Source: Borrelia duttonii Ly
GTDB lineage: Bacteria; Spirochaetota; Spirochaetia; Borreliales; Borreliaceae
Length of the DNA stretch: 64,000 nt
Direction of reading: 5' to 3'
Assembly: GCF_000019685.1 (NCBI RefSeq)
Contig: NC_011229.1
Location: 124,001 to 188,000 of the forward strand
Of this stretch, positions 19,332 through 29,562 are shown piece after piece. Position 1 is the first letter of the stretch, and each line of letters opens with the position of its first letter. The position numbers and the translations under genes were made by a program. A model generated the notes under the pieces. The model did not search any database, was not told the DNA's origin, and saw only the letters and a program-made list of their open reading frames with translations.

Positions 19332-20477
19332 ATGGAAACAGCACCTAAAAAACTTATTAACAAGTCTATTAATTATTATAACTCTCATAAATACGCAGAC
19401 GTAATAAAACTTATAGAAAAGGAAATTTTTTTCTATAAAGATTACTATATTTATCATTATATTTTAGGAATGTCTTATCTTAGAATGGGAAATTTAGGAA
19501 ACGCTCAAATATATCTAAAAAAAGCTTATACTTTAAATCCAACAGAACCAGATGTCAAACAATCAATAGCAATACTATTAGCAGCTCAAGGTAAAGAAGA
19601 CAAAGCTATACAAATATGGCTTAAAATGATAGAAGATAATCAAGATATAAAACGTTCAGAATTATCATTAGAAATCATCAGAAAACATCCTATTCAAGGA
19701 ACATTATTTCTTACAAAAAACAAAATATATGATAAATTATTTCCAAAAATCAAAGTAGAAAAAGGAGAGAATTTTTATAAATTAACAAAAATAATATTAT
19801 CAATAGTTAGTATTTCATTTTTGCTAATAGCAATATTTTCATTTACAAATTTCAAAGAAAATATTAAATTAATAATAAATAATTCTCAAACAAACATAAA
19901 AAAAACTATTAACAATGTAGCAACATATATTGATGACATCAAAATAAATGACAAAGAAAAAATAAAAAATTATGAAGGACAATTTGTATTCATACTAACT
20001 GAAACTGAAATTAAAAATTCATTTCAAAAAATAAAAAGCCATTTAAAAAACGGTAAAGACAATTTTGCAAGGATCGAAATAAATAAAATATTAAATTCAA
20101 ATGCATCAGAATCAATAAAACTTAAAGCCAAAAATCTTGCAAGTTTTATATCAAGCCCAGATTTTATCACATTTGACGATTTTTTAATTTTAAAAGAAAT
20201 TAAAAAAAATCCACTAATTTATTCAGATGTATACGTTAAATGGGAAGGAATTATCAATAATATTGAAAAAAAAAATAACATAACCTACTTTGATTTTTAT
20301 GTAGGATACAATAAAGATATACTTGAGGGAATAATAACAACAAAAATAAACTTTGATATTGAAATTAATTTCAAAGACTGTGTTGAAATATTAGGACAAA
20401 TCAAATATGAATACAATACAAATACATTACTCTTAAATGCAATCACAATTCGAAAAATCAAAAAAGAAAAAGAATAA
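19332..20477 (+). CDS. TPR membrane protein, function unknown
   Basis: 381 residues. Residues ~10-110 hold about three TPR units (LGMSYLRMGNLGNAQIYLKKAYTLNP is the clearest, near 45-70). A single membrane helix follows at ~152-172. The C-terminal ~200 residues lie on the other side of the membrane and end in a beta-rich part (VKWEGIINNIEKKNNITYF) that may be OB-like. The TPR part therefore faces the cytoplasm if the C terminus is periplasmic. Only a distant GAGGG (about 14 nt) stands before the ATG. From memory it corresponds to BB0134. Confidence 0.75.
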   Translation: METAPKKLINKSINYYNSHKYADVIKLIEKEIFFYKDYYIYHYILGMSYLRMGNLGNAQIYLKKAYTLNPTEPDVKQSIAILLAAQGKEDKAIQIWLKMIEDNQDIKRSELSLEIIRKHPIQGTLFLTKNKIYDKLFPKIKVEKGENFYKLTKIILSIVSISFLLIAIFSFTNFKENIKLIINNSQTNIKKTINNVATYIDDIKINDKEKIKNYEGQFVFILTETEIKNSFQKIKSHLKNGKDNFARIEINKILNSNASESIKLKAKNLASFISSPDFITFDDFLILKEIKKNPLIYSDVYVKWEGIINNIEKKNNITYFDFYVGYNKDILEGIITTKINFDIEINFKDCVEILGQIKYEYNTNTLLLNAITIRKIKKEKE

Positions 20478-20507
20478 ATTTAATTTAAAAAAGTAATAAA
20501 ATTTAAC

Positions 20508-20527
20508 CACCTTTAATTAAAAAGGTG
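20508..20527. terminator. Possible shared terminator hairpin between convergent genes
   Basis: CACCTTT (20508-20514) pairs with AAAGGTG (20521-20527) around a 6-nt loop. It overlaps the last codons of hisS and lies 30 bp after the stop of the plus-strand TPR gene. On the minus strand it is followed by a T-rich tract. The stem is short, so this is tentative. Confidence 0.35.
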
Positions 20528-21887
20528 TGCATAAAAATTTATCATTACCCTTAATAAACTTAATAGCCTCATCAAAAGACAATAACAGTTCTTCCTTTTT
20601 GGTTAAATCTCTAACCTTTAACTTACCTTCTTGATATTCTTCTTGACCCACAAAAATTAAAAATCTTATAGCCTTAGCAAGAGCATACTCTATTTGAATC
20701 TTAATATTTTTACCATCTTTACTCTTAGGATATACCTCACAAGCAATATTATTTATCTTAGAATAATCATGTCTTCTAAATTTATCTGCAAGTTTATAAT
20801 AATAATCTTGCAAAGTATCGTCTATATTAACAATTAATACTCTAGAACTGGCTTTAACCACAAACAACTTAATGTAATTAAATTTATCAATTTCAATTAT
20901 ATCTTGAATCCTATCAATACCAAAAGATCCTCCAACCCCTGAAACTTTTTGCAAAGAACCAGAAAATAAAGACAATAAATTATCATATCTCCCACCACTA
21001 CAAATACTTCCCATATTAACACCTAACATTTCAGCCTCAAATACAAGTCCGGTATAATAATCAAGTCCACGCACTATCTTTAAATTAAAATTAAAAGCAT
21101 CTTGAATTCCCAATGCATTCAAATGTACAAAAATATCTTCTATTCTCTTAACAGCATCATTATCTCCTAAAATACTTCTTAAAGCCTTTACTTTATTACT
21201 AAAAGTTCCATCTAAATTTACAAATTCTAATACTAAATCAACATGCTCTTCACTTAACTCTAAAAGCAAATTTTCTCGTACAGCCTCAATTCCTATTTTG
21301 TCTAATTTGTCTATATTCCTTAAAATAAAAATGGATTTATCCTTTAATCCCAACTTTTCAATATAAGTATTTAATATTCCAATATGAGAAAAGTGAATAA
21401 CAAATTTTATATTAATACCTTCTATAAAATTTAAAAAAACCTCTTCAAGTCCACAATAAACAATAGATAAAATCTCAGCATCACTACGAAAAGTATCCTC
21501 ACCTAATATATCAAAATCAAATTGCATGAACTCTCTATATCTGCCCTTTTGAGTATTCTCACCCCTAAATACCTTACCTATTTGAGACCTTCTGAAAGGA
21601 AATTTAATCTTAGATTTATTAGTAGCCATAAATCTTGCAAAAGGAACGGTCAAGTCAAAACGCATGGAAACATCCCTATCTCCATTATCCTTAAATCTAT
21701 AAATTTGCTTTTCTACTTCATCCCCACCCTTTTTTAAAAGAAATTCAGAATACTCAAGAATAGGAGTATCTATTAAATCAAAATTATAAGAAACCAGAAC
21801 ACTATATATTTGTTTTATAATATGAGTACGAATTAACGCTTCTTTCGGCAAATAATCTCTAAAACCTTTTAAAGTTCTAACATCCAC
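20517..21887 (-). CDS. hisS: Histidyl-tRNA synthetase
   Basis: 456 residues, class II aminoacyl-tRNA synthetase. Motif 1 region (GFRDYLP, then LDTPILEYSE-like), motif 2 with RFDLTVPFARFMA and FRRSQIGKVFRGE, the histidine-binding peptide RGLDYYTGLVFEA and motif 3 GGSFGIDRI are intact. The C-terminal anticodon-binding domain (~335-440) is present. The start is GTG at 21887 in the usual MDVRTLKGFRDY context. Confidence 0.95.
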   Translation of the reverse strand: MDVRTLKGFRDYLPKEALIRTHIIKQIYSVLVSYNFDLIDTPILEYSEFLLKKGGDEVEKQIYRFKDNGDRDVSMRFDLTVPFARFMATNKSKIKFPFRRSQIGKVFRGENTQKGRYREFMQFDFDILGEDTFRSDAEILSIVYCGLEEVFLNFIEGINIKFVIHFSHIGILNTYIEKLGLKDKSIFILRNIDKLDKIGIEAVRENLLLELSEEHVDLVLEFVNLDGTFSNKVKALRSILGDNDAVKRIEDIFVHLNALGIQDAFNFNLKIVRGLDYYTGLVFEAEMLGVNMGSICSGGRYDNLLSLFSGSLQKVSGVGGSFGIDRIQDIIEIDKFNYIKLFVVKASSRVLIVNIDDTLQDYYYKLADKFRRHDYSKINNIACEVYPKSKDGKNIKIQIEYALAKAIRFLIFVGQEEYQEGKLKVRDLTKKEELLLSFDEAIKFIKGNDKFLCTPF

Positions 21888-21936
21888 TATATTTCAACCT
21901 CTACTAATTTCAAATTTAATCTTTTCATAATATAAT

Positions 21937-21964
21937 ATTATAAATATGAGAAAAAATTAATCAA
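21937..21964 (-). promoter_or_regulatory. Sigma-70 promoter of hisS
   Basis: On the minus strand: TTGATT (21964-21959), 16-bp spacer, perfect TATAAT (21942-21937). The predicted leader is about 45 nt. Confidence 0.6.
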
Positions 21965-22029
21965 AATTAATAATAAAATTCTTAAGTATTATGATATTTA
22001 TTCAAAAATAAGGAGCATCTAAATAATTG

Positions 22030-23907
22030 ATGAATAAAAATTTTGCTAGTAGCTTAAGATTAAACATCATACTGATAATTTTTCTCATAATAACACTGTT
22101 AACAATCTATCAATATTTCATACTAATGTTTTCAAAAAATATGCAACATTTTCCTCAAAAAATAAATCATATATCAAGAAGGGGTAACATTTATGATAGA
22201 AATGGCAAAATAATAGCTTTCTCTTCAAAATCATATTCAGTAGGAACAGATCCAAGAAAAATAAAAAATATTGTAAACACGTCAGAAACTCTTGGGGCAA
22301 TATTAAAAATTGATCCTCAAACAATAAAACAAAAACTGTTGTCAAAAAAAGGATTTCAGTATATAAAACGACAAATAACAAAAGAAGAATCAGAACTAAT
22401 CAAAAGAATTCAATCAGAAGGAAGACTAAAAGATATCATACTTTATCCAGATTATAAAAGAATTTATCCATTTAAAGAATTGACAAGCAATATTACAGGA
22501 TTTGTAGGTATTGATAATATTGGACTTACAGGTATTGAATTTTCTCTAAACTCCATATTAAACGAAGATTTTACAAAACAACAATCTATAAATGACAAAC
22601 TAAGTACAAACAATATTTACCTAACAATAGACATAGATCTTCAAAACAATATAAATCAAATAGCCAAAAAATATTTTCAAGAAAATAAACCTGAAAATAT
22701 GATTACAATAGTAATGGATGCTAAGAATGGAGAAATTTTATCAATGCTTCAATTTCCACAATATGATGCCAATTATTATTCACAATATTCTAAAGAGATA
22801 TGGAACAACTTTTCAACATCACTAACCTATGAACCTGGAAGTATTAATAAAATATTTACAGTAGCTATTCTATTAGATAGTGGACTATTAAAACCAAACG
22901 AAAAATTTTTAGATAACGGTATATATCAAAAAAAATTCAAATCAGGAGAAACAATTATAATTAAAACATTAAATCCTCCTTATGATTATATTGATCTTAG
23001 TGGAATTTTACTTTATTCCTCTAATGTAGGAATAGCTCATATTACAGACAAAATCAATAATGAATATTTCTATAACAAACTAATAGATTTTGGTTTTGGA
23101 GAAAGAGTTGGATTCCCTTTCCCCGGAGAAACAAAAGGCATCTTAAATCATCATTCAAAATGGTCAGGACGAAGCAAAGCCACAATTGGGTTTGGACAAG
23201 AAATAGGGGTTTCTGCTATTCAAATATTACAAGCTGCTAGCGTATTGAGTAACAAAGGAATCATGTTAAAACCAAAAATCATAAAAAAAATAATCAATGA
23301 AATGCAAGATACAATTCAAGAATTTCCTAAAGAAGAAATTAAAAAAGTAATATCTGAACACACAGCACAAAAAGTTTTAAAATTGATGAGAGAAGTTGTA
23401 AATAAAGGAGGCATACCAAAACTTAAGACAAAAAACTTAAGCATTTCAGCCAAAAGTGGAACTTCCCAAGTAATAGATCAAAATACAGGTAAATATTCAA
23501 ATGAAGATTATACATCTTCAATACTCGTAATATATCCTACAGAAGATCCAAAATATATTATTTATGTCGTATACAGATACCCTAAAAAAATCATATATGG
23601 AACAAGAATCGCTGCACCAATGGCTAAAGAAATAATAAATTTAATTGAACAGAAAAACAATAAAGAAGAATACAACAAAATTAAAATTTCTTCAAAAATC
23701 AGTATACCAAAACCTATAATAAAACATAACATAAAAGAAACTTTGCCAAACCTCAAGGGACTCTCTAAAAGAGACTTAATGAAAATTTTAAAAGACTATA
23801 TAAATATAAAAATAAATATTAAAGGAAATGGCTTTGTATACAAACAGTCTCATTCACCTAACACAAAATTAAAAGATATAAAAGAACTTGAGATAATATT
23901 ACAATAA
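22030..23907 (+). CDS. Class B penicillin-binding protein (transpeptidase) with C-terminal PASTA-like domain
   Basis: 625 residues. A membrane helix (~12-34) anchors a periplasmic enzyme that cross-links peptidoglycan. After the dimerisation domain (RGNIYDRNGKIIAFS near 55) comes the transpeptidase: nucleophile motif EPGSINK (S-x-x-K), SSN in YSSNVG, and KSG in SAKSGTSQV. Residues ~570-625 (LPNLKGLSKRDLMKIL onward) look like one PASTA domain. It is either the FtsI (septal) or the elongation type; the PASTA-like tail and size favour FtsI, without proof. AGGAG lies 14 nt before ATG 22030; a TTG at 22027 is also possible. From memory this is the gene called pbp in B. burgdorferi (BB0136). Confidence 0.9.
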   Translation: MNKNFASSLRLNIILIIFLIITLLTIYQYFILMFSKNMQHFPQKINHISRRGNIYDRNGKIIAFSSKSYSVGTDPRKIKNIVNTSETLGAILKIDPQTIKQKLLSKKGFQYIKRQITKEESELIKRIQSEGRLKDIILYPDYKRIYPFKELTSNITGFVGIDNIGLTGIEFSLNSILNEDFTKQQSINDKLSTNNIYLTIDIDLQNNINQIAKKYFQENKPENMITIVMDAKNGEILSMLQFPQYDANYYSQYSKEIWNNFSTSLTYEPGSINKIFTVAILLDSGLLKPNEKFLDNGIYQKKFKSGETIIIKTLNPPYDYIDLSGILLYSSNVGIAHITDKINNEYFYNKLIDFGFGERVGFPFPGETKGILNHHSKWSGRSKATIGFGQEIGVSAIQILQAASVLSNKGIMLKPKIIKKIINEMQDTIQEFPKEEIKKVISEHTAQKVLKLMREVVNKGGIPKLKTKNLSISAKSGTSQVIDQNTGKYSNEDYTSSILVIYPTEDPKYIIYVVYRYPKKIIYGTRIAAPMAKEIINLIEQKNNKEEYNKIKISSKISIPKPIIKHNIKETLPNLKGLSKRDLMKILKDYINIKINIKGNGFVYKQSHSPNTKLKDIKELEIILQ

Positions 23908-23908
23908 A

Positions 23909-25798
23909 TCAGGAGAATAAATTTTTTATCTCATTTCGATAAAAATTCGAAATATAATTACGCTTAATATCCATTTTAATAGACATCTCTTTCCCTACTT
24001 CAAATGGCTTTTCTAAAAGAACAAACTTTAGTATCTGCTCAAAAGGTTTAAATCCATTGGCCCTATTAATAAGTTTTTTTATCTCATCACCAATAGCTTT
24101 AAGAACAATATTATTTGCAATAATTTGTTGTTTATTAGTATCACGAATTTTATGCCCTATGCTCTCTAAATATTTATTTATCTCCTCAAAATTAGGAAGA
24201 ATTAATGCACCTAAAAATTTTTGATCTTGCCCAACAACAACAGCTTTCTCAATAAGTAAAGATTCTTCAAGCTTAATTTCAATGGGAGCAGGTTCAATAT
24301 TTTCTCCATTGTTTAAAACAATAGTATCTTTCTCCCTCCCTATAATTTGAACAACATTATCTTTTGACAATTTCACAATATCACCCGTATCTAAAAATCC
24401 ATCATCACCAATAACTTGCCTTGTAGCCTCTATATCTTGATAATATCCAATCATAACTTGAGGACCTTTAATAAACAAAACTCCTTTCCCAGGTTTTTTA
24501 AGTTTTACGCCATTCTCATCTCTAATCTCAGCAATAGTTCCGGGTAATATTTTACCACTAGTACCAACAATTATCTTCCCATACTCATTAGATGCAACAC
24601 CTGGAGATGCCTCCGTTAAGCCATAAGCATTAGCAAGATTAATACCAATTGCATTAAAAAACCTCACAACATACAAAGGTATGCTACCCCCACCAGAAAT
24701 ACCAACAACAAAATTATTGCCTAAAACTTTTTTTATTTTTTTAAATACAATCAAATTTCCCAAAACATTCAAAGGAAATAAAACTATTACTCCCAAAATA
24801 CTTAAAATTTTTTTGAAAGGGATTAATAAATCCAGTCCATTATCAGGATATAAACCTAAAATTATTCTACGACAAATGTCATTAATACATGCAAATTTAA
24901 CAAAAATCCTAAACAATAACCTTACAAAAAAGTTTTTTTTTGAAATCTCTTTAACAATATTTTGTTTTATTGCAATCCAAAGTCTAGGAACAGCAGCAAT
25001 ATAATGAGGATTAATATTTCTAATATCATCAAGCATATTTCTTGGAACAATATTTGAAAATAAACAAGTCATACCTTTAAGAAAAATATTATAAGAAAAT
25101 GACCTTTGAAATGAATGCCAAATTGGCAAAATACACATAAATATCTGCCCCTCAGTAACACTAATCATCCGACTAAAACTAGACACCTGATAAAGAAAAT
25201 TAGCATGAGAGAGCATCACTCCTTTAGGATTTCCTGTAGTACCAGAAGTATATATTATTGTTGCCATATCATTAAGACTAATATTATTGACAGTCTCAAT
25301 AATCTCTTCATCCTGTCTCGCATTTTCTCCAATTAAAATACACTCTTTATAAGTATAAACTTCAAACTCACTAAAACGTAATTTATCTTTTTCATACAAA
25401 TCATCAATAACAATTACAGTAGGTTTTATTTGAAACTTAAGCTTAATAATTAAATCAAGAAGATCTACATTTTCAACTATGATTACATTCGGAACAATAT
25501 TATTAATAATTATTTCAGCCTCAAAAAGAGTAATATCAATACCCTTAGGAACATCAACAGCACCTAAAGATAAAATCGCAAAATCTATAACACTCCATTC
25601 AATTCTATTTTCAGAACAAATAAATACTTTATCTTGATATCCTAAATTAATTTTCCTTAAAAAGGAAGCAAATTTTAAAACATTCTCTTTCAAATCAGCA
25701 TAAGTAACTTTAAAATAGTCTTTATTATTTTTATATATTTGTGCAATTCCACAACCATGCTTACTAGCAATCTCAAAAAAAGTCTTTACTATTGACAT
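23909..25798 (-). CDS. fadD: Long-chain fatty acid-CoA ligase (AMP-forming)
   Basis: 629 residues, ANL superfamily. The AMP-binding P-loop is IYTSGTTGNPKGVMLSH (near 195), followed by AYGLTEASPG, the TGDIV motif and the lysine-containing hinge region IIGREKDTIVLNNGENI. It activates host-derived fatty acids as acyl-CoA. Borrelia cannot make fatty acids de novo, so the substrate would come from the host; that is background knowledge. The last codons are 1 bp from the end of the convergent PBP gene. AGGA lies 5 nt before the ATG. Confidence 0.9.
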   Translation of the reverse strand: MSIVKTFFEIASKHGCGIAQIYKNNKDYFKVTYADLKENVLKFASFLRKINLGYQDKVFICSENRIEWSVIDFAILSLGAVDVPKGIDITLFEAEIIINNIVPNVIIVENVDLLDLIIKLKFQIKPTVIVIDDLYEKDKLRFSEFEVYTYKECILIGENARQDEEIIETVNNISLNDMATIIYTSGTTGNPKGVMLSHANFLYQVSSFSRMISVTEGQIFMCILPIWHSFQRSFSYNIFLKGMTCLFSNIVPRNMLDDIRNINPHYIAAVPRLWIAIKQNIVKEISKKNFFVRLLFRIFVKFACINDICRRIILGLYPDNGLDLLIPFKKILSILGVIVLFPLNVLGNLIVFKKIKKVLGNNFVVGISGGGSIPLYVVRFFNAIGINLANAYGLTEASPGVASNEYGKIIVGTSGKILPGTIAEIRDENGVKLKKPGKGVLFIKGPQVMIGYYQDIEATRQVIGDDGFLDTGDIVKLSKDNVVQIIGREKDTIVLNNGENIEPAPIEIKLEESLLIEKAVVVGQDQKFLGALILPNFEEINKYLESIGHKIRDTNKQQIIANNIVLKAIGDEIKKLINRANGFKPFEQILKFVLLEKPFEVGKEMSIKMDIKRNYISNFYRNEIKNLFS

Positions 25799-25840
25799 AT
25801 GATCCTACTACAAACTTATTATAAAGAATTATTATTAATA

Positions 25841-25849
25841 ATTATAACA
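25841..25849 (-). promoter_or_regulatory. Extended -10 promoter upstream of the fatty acid-CoA ligase
   Basis: TGTTATAAT on the minus strand is a TGn element joined to a perfect -10. No good -35 was found. The start would lie ~35 nt before the ATG. The rest of the 215-bp gap (to 26013) shows only a 14-bp palindrome TAAGATATATCTTA at 25901-25914. Confidence 0.5.
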
Positions 25850-26013
25850 TTTTAAATAACAAAATCATAACTTAATCTTGCCTGAGAATATACCAATTAA
25901 TAAGATATATCTTAATCTTATTTAATGTAACAATTTATAATATTTACCAAATTCTCAAATTACTAACAAACATCTATAAAACAAAATTGTATAAAGTAAA
26001 AATTAATAAAAGC

Positions 26014-26307
26014 CTAATTACCAATAACAAAAAATTTAATTCCCTCAGTAGGATATTTTTTATCCAAAATTTCAGTAATATTTTTTAATTTCTCTACAAT
26101 AATTAACTTATCTGTATAAACTATAAAAATAAAATTCTCTTCAGGCCATACTTCATTACCCTGCCTTTCACCTTTTGTTCCTTTACCCTTAACATTATAT
26201 ACTTTAGAATAATATATAACCTCTCCTAATTCCTCTTCTATACTAGTTATACATTCATGAAAATCAAATTCTAAAGAAAAGTTAGAAATTATTTCAACCC
26301 TATACAC
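26014..26307 (-). CDS. Small PII-like protein linked to an RND efflux operon
   Basis: 97 residues. The fold pattern is ferredoxin-like (MYRVEIISNFSLEFDF, then a loop with VKGKGTKGERQGNEVWPEEN, then FIFIVYTDKLIIVEKLKNIT). The glycine-rich loop followed by VWPE and a terminal GIKFFVIGN recalls the PII-like proteins that sit beside heavy-metal or drug RND pumps (PG0541 / PII-NG type). That assignment is by eye. The gene starts with GTG at 26307, after GGAGG, 12 bp beyond the besB stop, so it is the fourth gene of the bes operon. It may sense a small molecule and adjust the pump. Confidence 0.7.
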   Translation of the reverse strand: MYRVEIISNFSLEFDFHECITSIEEELGEVIYYSKVYNVKGKGTKGERQGNEVWPEENFIFIVYTDKLIIVEKLKNITEILDKKYPTEGIKFFVIGN

Positions 26308-26319
26308 ACATCCTCCATA

Positions 26320-29300
26320 TCAATTTTCATCTTCGTTAATAAAAAAATCATTAAATTTAACATTTCTATCAGTACCAATTTTAGAAATAACATCTTTATT
26401 TTCTTTTTTATTTAATAAGTCATCTTGTTCCTTTTTACGATCTCTTTTAAAGACAAAAAAGAAGAATTTTATCAAAATAAAATTCTTTATAGAAAACTTA
26501 GAAAAAGCTTCAAAAAGCATAGGAATAAAAAGCAAAGCTAAAAATGTACTAGCAATCATTCCACCAATAAAGGTAAAAGCAATTGGTTTAATCAGTTCAC
26601 TATTATTCGAATTTGAAAATGCCATTGGAAACAGTCCTATTATTGAGGTTAAAGAAGACATCAAAATTGGTCTAAATCTAGAACGACCCGCTTCAACTAT
26701 TGCTTCTCTAAGCTTAAATCCTCTTTTAATCAATAAATTAATATAATCCACCAATACAATACCAGTATTAACAACAACACCAACAAGCATAAGCATACCA
26801 ATCGCACTCAAAACAGAAATTTTTTCTCCTGATATAAAATAAATCAGTATAACACCTATTAAAGTCAATGGAATTGTAAATAGAATAATAAAAGGCTTTA
26901 GCAAAGATTCAAATTGTGCTGCCATTACTCCAAATACAAGCAAGACAGCCATTAAAATTATTACTTTAAATTGCTGCATACTATTTATAAATGAATCATA
27001 TTCTCCTTCAAATTTAACCAATATACCATCCCTTTGTGGAACTTTATTAGTTACAAAATCTACTACATCTTCCGTAACAGAAGCTAAACTTTCATTTGGA
27101 GCAATACCTGCTGTCAGTGTAATTACCAAAGATTGATCTTCTCGCAACAGACTGCTAACTCCTTTTGTCTTTCTCAAATTAGCTATTAAAGATAGAGGAA
27201 TTTTTACACCAAATTTATTTATAACAAATATATTATCCAAATCTTTCAATCCAACAATATTATTTCTATCAAGCTTAAGCAAAATATCATAACTCACTCC
27301 ATTTTCAATATATTTTCCTGCCGAAATCCCATCAATATTGGCTCCAACTTCTCTTGAAATAGTTTCTATATTAATCCCATAAGAATAAGCTTTCTCTCTA
27401 TCTATATTTATATCAATTTGCGGCCCTTCTTGTATATCAAGTCTAGGATTTATAAGACTTGGGAATCTTTTCTTTAAAAGATTAATCAACAATTCTCCAT
27501 ATTCCTTTGCATATTCAAAATTTAAAGATGTAATTTTAATTGCAATAGGAGGGCCGCCAAGAGAATTTCTATCTGATAAAGCATAAGAATTTAAAATAGG
27601 ATAAAGACTCTTAACACGATTATCAACTCTATACTGAATCTCTCTCCAATCATCAATTTCTTCTGTTAAAGACAATAAAACTCTAAAATAAAAACCTCCT
27701 GAATCTATATCAGAAACAATACTTTTATAAGCCCTAATTTCACTTTTTAAAATTTCCAAAACCTTATCTGAATATGATTTTGAAATATCCAAGCTTGTTC
27801 TATTTGGAAAACTAAAAGAAAAATTAATCACAGAAGGACGCTCATTAGGCATAAAAGATACATTTAAAAACGGAAACAAAACTAAACTTACAATAAAACT
27901 ACATATAACAAGAAACAAAAAAATCAACTTATGATTCAAAACATAATTCAATAAAATAACATAAAATCTCTCTCCAAAAGCATAAACATTATGTAAAAAG
28001 CCATCAACTTTTTTAACTAATGTGTTTCTAATGGGTTTTTGAAAACTAGTATAAAGTTTAATATAGTAACTTGACAAAACCGGAACTAAAAAAACTGCAA
28101 CAAACAAAGAAACCGTTAAAGATATAACAATAGTAAAAGCAAAATCCCTAAGAAAATCACCAATCATACCCAATTCTGCTTTAAAAATAAGCATAGGTGC
28201 AAATACACAAATCGACGTTAAAGTTGCAGCCATAATTGGAATCATCATTTCTTGTGTTCCAAGAATAGCAGCAGATATAAGCTTTGCACCTTTTTGCCTA
28301 TATCTATATATATTCTCTATAACAACAATAGAACAATCTACAACCATACCAACACTTAAAGCAAGCCCTGATAAGCTCATAATATTTAATGAAATATTTG
28401 CAAAATACATTAAACAAAAAGTAATAATAATAGCTAATGGTATTGTAATGCCAATAATAACAGTTGCTCTAAAGCTTCTTAAAAAAAAGAAAATAATACA
28501 TAATGCAAGAACTGCTCCTGAATAAGCTGAATGAGAAACAGAAGAAAGAGCATTCCTAATATGTTCAGCATTATCTTTAAAAACATCTAGAGAAATATCT
28601 TTTGGAAGTATAAGTTTAATTTTTTCAAATTCTGCATTTACTGCATTTGAAACATTAACGAAATTTGCATCATTTTGTTTTTGTATAGATATACTAACAG
28701 AAGGTTTATCACTATAATATACATACTTTTTTTCTTTAAAAATAGTCTTAATACTTGCAACATCTCTCAACTTAACCTGAACTAAAGAATCATCTTGCAA
28801 AGAATAAGATTTATAAGCAATAACAACATCTTCCAAATCTTTAATTGAATTGAAATTCCCAGATATTTGTACTTGATATTGTAAATCATTGTCCAAGATC
28901 TCACCAACAGAAAATTCAACATTTTGAGAAGAAATAAATGGCACAATATCCGATAAAGTAAGTCCATATGCCTCCAACCTATTTTGAGAGACTTCAACTA
29001 CAATATGTTTATCACCCCCTCCAGTAATATTTACAAGTCCAACCCCTGCAAGTCTTTCCAATCTGGGCTTTAAAAGCTCCTTTGCATACCTCTTAAGTTC
29101 TACAACAGACCTATCTGAATACATAAAAAATGATATTACTGGAATACCATCTAAACGATCTCTAGAAATCCTAGGTAAACCTGCTTCTTTTGGCAATAGA
29201 CCTTTTGAAAACTCAAGTGTGTCCTTTACCTCATTTAAAACCAAATCCAAATTGGTTCCATGATAAAAATTAAGCGTAATTTCACTATGCCCTTTAGAAG

Positions 29301-29547
29301 AAATACTACTTATTGTTTTGATATTCTTTACTAAAGACAAATTGCTTTCTAAAATGCGCGTAACTTTTTCTTCAACTTCCTTTGCAGAACTTCCTGCATA
29401 AAGAGTAGAAACGTAAAGATTGGCATCTTCAACATTGGGCAACAAATTAATATTTAATCTTGAAAAAGTATAAATACTAAGAATAATCAATAAAGAAAAC
29501 AATATTAGCATCGTTATTGGTTTATTAACAACTTTTTTTACTAACAT
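26320..29547 (-). CDS. besB: RND efflux pump inner-membrane transporter BesB (AcrB-like)
   Basis: 1075 residues with the duplicated RND plan: a membrane helix near 10-30, a large periplasmic loop (~35-330), six helices, a second periplasmic loop (~540-860), and six more helices. The proton-relay region in TM4 reads GMVVDCSIVVIEN: the first Asp is kept, while the second Asp of the AcrB DD pair is Cys. One Asp is also the pattern in metal-exporting RND pumps. A charged cytoplasmic tail of ~50 residues (KRDRKKEQDDLLNKKENKD) extends past the last helix. The ATG at 29547 follows GAGGT by 5 nt. Works with BesA and BesC; the syntenic B. burgdorferi system exports antibiotics (established work). Confidence 0.95.
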   Translation of the reverse strand: MLVKKVVNKPITMLILFSLLIILSIYTFSRLNINLLPNVEDANLYVSTLYAGSSAKEVEEKVTRILESNLSLVKNIKTISSISSKGHSEITLNFYHGTNLDLVLNEVKDTLEFSKGLLPKEAGLPRISRDRLDGIPVISFFMYSDRSVVELKRYAKELLKPRLERLAGVGLVNITGGGDKHIVVEVSQNRLEAYGLTLSDIVPFISSQNVEFSVGEILDNDLQYQVQISGNFNSIKDLEDVVIAYKSYSLQDDSLVQVKLRDVASIKTIFKEKKYVYYSDKPSVSISIQKQNDANFVNVSNAVNAEFEKIKLILPKDISLDVFKDNAEHIRNALSSVSHSAYSGAVLALCIIFFFLRSFRATVIIGITIPLAIIITFCLMYFANISLNIMSLSGLALSVGMVVDCSIVVIENIYRYRQKGAKLISAAILGTQEMMIPIMAATLTSICVFAPMLIFKAELGMIGDFLRDFAFTIVISLTVSLFVAVFLVPVLSSYYIKLYTSFQKPIRNTLVKKVDGFLHNVYAFGERFYVILLNYVLNHKLIFLFLVICSFIVSLVLFPFLNVSFMPNERPSVINFSFSFPNRTSLDISKSYSDKVLEILKSEIRAYKSIVSDIDSGGFYFRVLLSLTEEIDDWREIQYRVDNRVKSLYPILNSYALSDRNSLGGPPIAIKITSLNFEYAKEYGELLINLLKKRFPSLINPRLDIQEGPQIDINIDREKAYSYGINIETISREVGANIDGISAGKYIENGVSYDILLKLDRNNIVGLKDLDNIFVINKFGVKIPLSLIANLRKTKGVSSLLREDQSLVITLTAGIAPNESLASVTEDVVDFVTNKVPQRDGILVKFEGEYDSFINSMQQFKVIILMAVLLVFGVMAAQFESLLKPFIILFTIPLTLIGVILIYFISGEKISVLSAIGMLMLVGVVVNTGIVLVDYINLLIKRGFKLREAIVEAGRSRFRPILMSSLTSIIGLFPMAFSNSNNSELIKPIAFTFIGGMIASTFLALLFIPMLFEAFSKFSIKNFILIKFFFFVFKRDRKKEQDDLLNKKENKDVISKIGTDRNVKFNDFFINEDEN

Positions 29548-29562
29548 AATTAACCTCAAAAA

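Noticed and set aside
25901-25914. 14-bp palindrome TAAGATATATCTTA
   Set aside because: Too AT-rich and short to count in a genome of this composition; kept only as a note in the intergenic description.
26305-26319. ATG immediately after GGAGG before the PII-like gene
   Set aside because: It reads ATG TGT GTA TAG, too close to the ribosome-binding site and stopped at once; the in-frame GTG at 26307 fits the spacing.
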